From Symbiodinium kawagutii (Eukaryota; Sar; Dinophyceae; Suessiales; Symbiodiniaceae), in the NCBI GenBank assembly GCA_009767595.1, contig VSDK01012919.1, positions 357,608-421,607 of the forward strand: a stretch of 64,000 nt of DNA, written 5' to 3'. Made by a program: the position numbers and the translations under genes. This document shows, piece by piece, positions 59,261-64,000 of the stretch. Within the stretch, counting starts at the first letter, position 1; each line of letters opens with the position of its first letter. The notes beneath the pieces were generated by a model. The model searched no databases. It had not been told where the DNA came from and was given only the letters and a program-made list of their open reading frames with translations.

Positions 59261-61155
59261 TCAAAAGCCAAATTGCTCAATGGCATCTTTTCCGGTAGCA
59301 CATTCTGCGGCAAAAATTCCAAGAACTGAGATCATCGCCATGCGACCATTGTTGAGCTCCTTGAGCCTCATCTCATCGTTGTACATCTGAACGTTGAAAG
59401 GGTCGCCATAGTTGCCAGGCTCCTTCTCACCGCTTGGGTCCTCCCTCCATGCCAGTTCTAAGACCATTGAGACAAGGAAGATGGCGAAGAAGCCAAGCAC
59501 ACCTTCTCCCCTGCCCATGATGGAGAAACCGGCTGGTGAATTTTCGAAGCCAGGAAACTTCAAGAAGTGCTGACCCACAAGCCCAATGGATGCCATCATC
59601 GCTACCTTGTTTGCGGCTCTCGGCTTTTTGGATTTGCGCTGCCAAACAACAGTCTTACAAAACCTCTCCAAAAAACATGTTCACATCAAATCTCATCAAA
59701 TATGCTAGAAATAAAAGATGAATAAAGCAAAGCATCATATGAACATAATAGATGAACTCAATGTCAATGCGAACAAAGAAGTGTATACATGCTGGGCATA
59801 TGTTGAACTGTTCCTTTGATTGTATCTTTGTCACATGAGGTGGAAAAAGGAAGAACAATTACGGTCGCATCAATATCAAGTGACTCTTCCATGCTTGATT
59901 TCAGAGACACGCAACTTCCTGAAGCCTTGCTCATCTCCAACGGCCGTAAAACCTAAGGGATCAAAAAATCCCAACGGCTCTGCTGCACCGAACTGCTCTG
60001 ATGGCTGGAATGGTGGTGGGGGCACATCCTCTGCTACCACTGCCTGGGCCCTTCGCATCACAGACTGCTGAGCGTTCGCTCGAAGGGATGTCTTGCCTGT
60101 GAAGCTAGTCTTGGAAGAAGAGGATGCAAACCTGCCGCTGCCCAGTGCTGGAAGACCAAATTGCTGCATAGCATCTTTTCCGGTAGCACATTCTGCGGCA
60201 AAAATTCCAAGAACTGAGATCATCGCCATGCGACCATTGTTGAGCTCCTTGAGCCTCATCTCATCGTTGTACATCTGAACGTTGAAAGGGTCGCCATAGT
60301 TGCCAGGCTCCTTCTCACCGCTTGGGTCCTCCCTCCATGCCAGTTCCAAGAACCCGGAGACAAGGAAGATGGCGAAGAAGCCAAGCACACCTTCTCCCCT
60401 GCCCATGATGGAGAAACCTGCTGGTGAATTTTCGAAGCCAGGAAACTTCAAGAAGTGCTGACCCACAAGCCCAATGGATGCCATCATCGCTACCTTGTTT
60501 GCGGCTCTCGGCTTTTTGGATTTGCGCTGCCAAACAACAGTCTTACAAAACCTCCCCAAAAAACATATTCACATCAAATCTCATCAAATATACTAGAAAT
60601 AAAAGACGAATAAAGCAAGGAATCATATGAACATAATAGATGAACTCAAGTGTATACATGCTGGGCATATGTTGAACTGTTCCTTTGATGATTGTATCTT
60701 TGTCACATGAGGTAGAAAAAGGAAGATCAACTACAGTCGCATCAATATCAAGTGACTCTTCCATGCTTGATTTCAGAGACACGCAACTTCCTGAAGCCTT
60801 GCTCATCTCCAACGGCCGTAAAACCTAAGGGATCAAAAAATCCCAACGGCTCTGCTGCACCGAACTGCTCTGATGGCTGGAATGGTGGTGGCGGTGTTGT
60901 GGCTTCTGCAGCTTGAACAGCTGCTTTGACTTGAACGCGAGCACGGCCAGCGGCAGTCCCAACTGCTGCGAGACTCACACCAGCGACGGCCAAAGTTGCC
61001 AGGCGGTTGTTGGGCTGTGCTGTTGAGGCAGCAGACGTGTCCAAGTTCAAACCTCGTAGGGCGGCACCCTGGCGTGTGTTTCCAGGTGCCACGAAAGTAG
61101 TTGCGGCGCCAAGGACAAGTCCTGTTCCGAGGAATCGTGAAGCAGCTGGCGCCAT
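59261..61155 (-). CDS. Chlorophyll a/c light-harvesting polyprotein (two units)
   Basis: Exons 60757-61155, 59885-60493 and 59261-59605 join in phase (introns 263 and 279 nt, GT-AG, CAAG|GTAG acceptors) into about 450 residues. The leader has a hydrophobic signal (FLGTGLVLGAATTFVAPG, with FVAP), a Ser/Thr/Arg-containing transit region, and a second hydrophobic stretch (LATLAVAGVSLAAVG), as in peridinin-plastid class I targeting. Two near-identical light-harvesting units follow, each with helix 1 RVSEIKHGRVAMMASIGLVG, helix 2 GVLGFFAIFLVS..LELAWRED and helix 3 MRLKELNNGRMAMISVLGI; the ExxxxGR pairs bind chlorophyll and cross-brace the helices. A 44-residue transit-like spacer separates the units. 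The protein would be cut into thylakoid antenna proteins. Both introns interrupt helix 1 at the same codon and are nearly identical in sequence. Confidence 0.95.
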
Positions 61156-61200
61156 GGGTGAAATGTTCAGAAGGACCAGGAGAGAAAGTTTGAGCTGAAA
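61156..61200 (-). promoter_or_regulatory. Likely trans-splice acceptor and short 5' UTR
   Basis: Reading the minus strand, TTTTCAG (ending at 61195) lies 39 nt before the ATG, followed by a pyrimidine-rich leader. This suits addition of the dinoflagellate spliced leader; inferred from position only. Confidence 0.4.
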
Positions 61201-61732
61201 ACTTGAGGCACATTGTCACTTGGAATCAGTCTTCTCAATGCATTGGATGCGCTACTTGACTTGCTATGACCAAAACAAAGGTGCAACGGTGATATTCTAA
61301 GCATAGATATGCCGTTGTATGGGTCGGCCATCAAGGACGGCCAAGTGGCACCACATCCGACCTGCTCCGGCTTTATACGGTTGAATCGATCGCCCAAATC
61401 TCATCCCCCAAGTCGAAAGCCCCTTTGTCCACACATAATCTTAAAACCTGGAGATACAAAACGAATGTCCTAATGGGATCCCATGACCATTCCTCTTGAG
61501 GCAACCGACCTGTGCCAACCGCAGTCTTTCTTCTTCCACCGGGATGAGATCCTCCTGGCAGCGCTCTGAGACTGACTGGATTGATTGTTTCAATTATTCT
61601 GATGAATTATGTCGTAGATACCTGTTCAAAAACTCTTGAATCATTTTGGTCAAAAATAGTCCCACCAAATCGAAGAATCAACTGCAAAGAGAGGCGCTTG
61701 CTGAATTTCCCAAACCCTGCACCCCATGGTGC

Positions 61733-61821
61733 CTGCTGTTGGAGCTTGGCTTCAGCGGCTTTAAAGATCGACCACTGCTCAGACCATTCCCGCTGCAGGG
61801 CCGACTGTTCAGTGATCATAC
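61733..61821 (-). CDS. Putative orphan exon (ITEQSALQREWSEQW...)
   Basis: ATGCAG|GTATG acceptor and CAGCAG|GCACC (GC) donor enclose MITEQSALQREWSEQWSIFK then AAEAKLQQQ. It enters after one base and leaves in phase 0; the frame stays open further and could continue to LSLQ. Strongly helical and coding-like. It lies upstream of the light-harvesting gene on the same strand. The family is unknown. Confidence 0.5.
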
Positions 61822-62223
61822 CTGCATAGCGAAAGTGAAAATAAAGCTGCCTGCAGCACAGCCAGCAGTTTTCCTGCAGTGACGCTTCAAACAGACACTG
61901 AGCCTGCAAGGTCTTTTATTTTTAAGCGAAATTGCTGGGTAGTCAATGTGGCGTGCACGCGTCTGTTCAGCACCAAACAAACGTGCACGCCGACACTCCT
62001 GCAATCTCAACGCAACTTGTACAGATTTTTCTTTGCACTGAATTGGACGTACGGGCGTGTGTGTTCTTCGTTGGGTTTCTTAGACATCTATTCCAGCGTC
62101 TTGTTGTCCAAAGGTTGGTCAAGTGGCGATTGACAATCTGAAGCAGGTCGGCTTTTTTCTTCATCAGCCTGCAAAGCATTGCGAACAAAGCAACATTTGT
62201 CATACCACAATTCATGGGAATTC

Positions 62224-62418
62224 TTAGCTCAGCCATCCATCCCCGAACTGCAAGGCAACATCATGCAAGTTCCCCAATTCTGCATCAATGTTGGGTGAGA
62301 ATGACACAGAAGAATGGAAGTACAGTTGGCTCCACAATTCATGAAGAATTTCCCACCTTTCCGTCTCAATCTGTATTCTCTTCTGGTCCTCATCTGCCAC
62401 ATGGTCAGTTTGCCAATC
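62224..62418 (-). CDS. Putative exon, acidic helical, ending at a stop
   Basis: CTGCAG|GATTGG opens a frame DWQTDHVADEDQKRIQIETE, RWEILHELWSQLYFHSSV and NIDAELGNLHDVALQFGDGW, ending LS then TAA. It may be a terminal exon, or may splice out before the stop through one of several phase-0 GA/GC sites into the open segment near 62.09-62.17 kb (ADEEKSRPASDCQSPLDQPL). The family is not recognised. Confidence 0.5.
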   Translation of the reverse strand, partial: DWQTDHVADEDQKRIQIETERWEILHELWSQLYFHSSVSFSPNIDAELGNLHDVALQFGDGWLS

Positions 62419-62758
62419 CTGCAGAGGCTTGCGATTCTTCCAAAATCAAATGCCTCGACAGCACTTGGGAAGTTTAAGCATTGAACTGCCATTTATCTCC
62501 ATCACGGATGAAGAATCAATGTGTTTCAAGGTCCTCAACTTGCGGACGATCCCAAGTATGGACAGAAAACCAGTTCCACTCCGTGGGCAGTTATTTGGTC
62601 AGTTCACCAAGTTCTTAGTTTGTATATACATCCCATCCGAGAAGTCATTCCTGAGCTGTATTTCGTACCAAATGGAGCGGAGATGCATGGAAGATGCCAA
62701 CACACGACATTGACATAGGTCATGACTGGCACCAGAATGGTTTGAGATGAGTGTTCTA

Positions 62759-62875
62759 TCACGGATGGCAGATCGTCAAAGTGATGCACACGGCAAGCAG
62801 AAAAAGCGACATGTCAGCCATTTGCCGGAAGCGTTTGCCTTCTGAGGATCCATGATGTTCGCGAGTTGCTGCAAC
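62759..62875 (-). CDS. Putative exon with hydrophobic C-terminal stretch
   Basis: CCCAG|GTTGCAG opens VAATREHHGSSEGKRFRQMA followed by DMSLFLLAVCITLTICHP and TGA. A second frame over the same bases (LANIMDPQKANASGKWL) is also protein-like, so the frame is uncertain. Confidence 0.35.
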   Translation of the reverse strand, partial: VAATREHHGSSEGKRFRQMADMSLFLLAVCITLTICHP

Positions 62876-63023
62876 CTGGGTTATCCAAGGTCGGTCATTG
62901 AGATTCAAGGGAAAACTGAAGGATTGCCAGATCATCAGCCCCATCAGGGAAGGTACATGGAGGTGAGGTCAAAAAAAGTACACGCGTGAGCATTTGCAAT
63001 CAATGATGAACGAAGTTTCTTGC

Positions 63024-63155
63024 CTGCAAAGCCTCTTGAGAATACTGCTGAGTCACAGGGCTCTCATCCAACACCGGTAAAGGAACGCATGGGGTAGCAG
63101 AAAAAGTCAAGGGTTTGACCACATCCGATTCAAAGAAAATGTATTGTCTGACAGC
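63024..63155 (-). CDS. Putative orphan exon (AVRQYIFFESDVVKPL...)
   Basis: ATCAAG|GCTGTC acceptor and TTGCAG|GCAAG (GC) donor enclose exactly 44 codons, phase 0 at both ends: AVRQYIFFESDVVKPLTFSA, TPCVPLPVLDESP and VTQQYSQEALQ. The frame is also open upstream of the acceptor. The family is not recognised. Confidence 0.5.
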
Positions 63156-64000
63156 CTTGATGGTTGACTTAGCATTCAGTGTCACTGATCAACCAAGCAA
63201 TCCGGCTAGATGCCCCATGGACATGTTGTGTTGCAAGGGAAACAACTTTTGAGTAGCTATATAGCTTGTTGAATAAATGAACCTTTGCAAGGAAAACACA
63301 TGAGATTGACAGATTCGGCACATTGCTCCACATGTTCATCCGCAAACTTTGAAGCACATCTCCACCTTCTGGTAAAAAATGTCATAGGTGTTTGATGTGC
63401 TTGCGAATGAACAAATATACAGCACCAGAATCAGCATATGCGTGTGTGTGTGTGTGTGCGTATGTACATGTACCATTATAAGGAACGATTGTTGGTGAAT
63501 GATTTTTTCGTCAAAGGATCCCCACCCTGGCATATCACTCTGACATAGCTTCTAGCGTTCATTCTGGTATTCCTTCCGGGATTCCAGCTAGCACATGTTC
63601 TGACATTCTTTGTGACCTTCCATCTGGCATGTCCTGGCATTCCGGGTATATATTCTGGCACTCTGGCATTTGTTTGTGTTCTGTCCCAGGTTTGGGACTG
63701 CACTGACGCGGGGCCGGCTAGAGAGTTTGGGTGTGCCCACAATTACTCGCTGATGCTTGCTGCACTGCACCAGGCAAAAGCAGCACAGCAGAAGGACGGG
63801 AAAGAGCGAGGCGCGGGGCAAACGGCAACATCTGAAGAGCCTCACTTGGTGAGGAAAAACGAAGTACGTGTCATGGCAAACGTGAAATGTTTTGCATATG
63901 TATGCATGTATGTGTCGCAGAATATAGATGAATATAGTGAGCATCGATGTCAACAAAAAGTTTGAAGATCTTTGAAGCATGCAGAATATCCACTCGTGGG
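63156..64000. other. No gene recognised; (TG)n at about 63441-63461
   Basis: Contains a TG microsatellite and a cluster of CTGGCAT/CTGACAT words at 63525-63665. No exon-like segment was supported. Confidence 0.4.

Overview
The window looks like nuclear DNA of a dinoflagellate, probably a suessialean (Symbiodiniaceae or Polarella-like; this placement is inference). The clearest sign is a gene at 59.3-61.2 kb for a plastid chlorophyll a/c light-harvesting polyprotein with a signal-plus-transit leader containing FVAP. A second sign is the intron grammar: the acceptors I could assign by reading frame almost always read AG|G, and the donors are GC and GA as often as GT. Coding is sparse and cut into tiny exons in AT-rich, repeat-rich sequence, so open reading frames alone show little. 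I rebuilt genes by joining exon-like segments that keep phase across GT/GC/GA...AG|G introns.

Layout, all well-supported genes on the minus strand: 61.7-63.2 kb, orphan exons of unknown genes; 59.26-61.16 kb, three-exon light-harvesting polyprotein made of two near-identical units; 55.9-56.1 kb, one orphan exon; 46.5-49.5 kb, a phase-consistent four-exon unknown gene; 43.5-44.8 kb, another unknown multi-exon gene; 39.6-40.6 kb, basic helical exons; 35.7-36.7 kb, a complete three-exon small secreted-type protein; 33.4-35.7 kb, a leucine-rich-repeat protein; 30.55-32.28 kb, an unknown four-exon gene; 27.4-30.06 kb, an FkbM-type methyltransferase in at least six exons; 9.6-13.9 kb, a complete nine-exon calmodulin-like EF-hand gene with exons as short as 17 and 25 nt; 0.4-8.3 kb, scattered orphan exons. 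The only plus-strand coding-like piece is a broken fragment near 53.3-53.6 kb.

Between the genes lie distinctive repeats. There is a 148-bp satellite array (20.1-22.3 kb) split and flanked by long inverted TGAGTGGC minisatellites, one holding an assembly gap. Two roughly 1-kb fields are dense in short dyads: AACCC...GGGTT inside an intron at 10.3-11.05 kb, and AAAC...GTTT at 14.9-15.8 kb. There is also a T-depleted (AAGC)n island at 24.1-24.56 kb and several GAT/CAT/ACG trinucleotide arrays. Two assembly gaps occur (3589-3672 and 19797-19853).

The genes do not form an operon or shared pathway. Their common orientation fits the one-directional gene arrays and trans-spliced mRNAs known in dinoflagellates. 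Functions for many orphan exons cannot be named from sequence alone.
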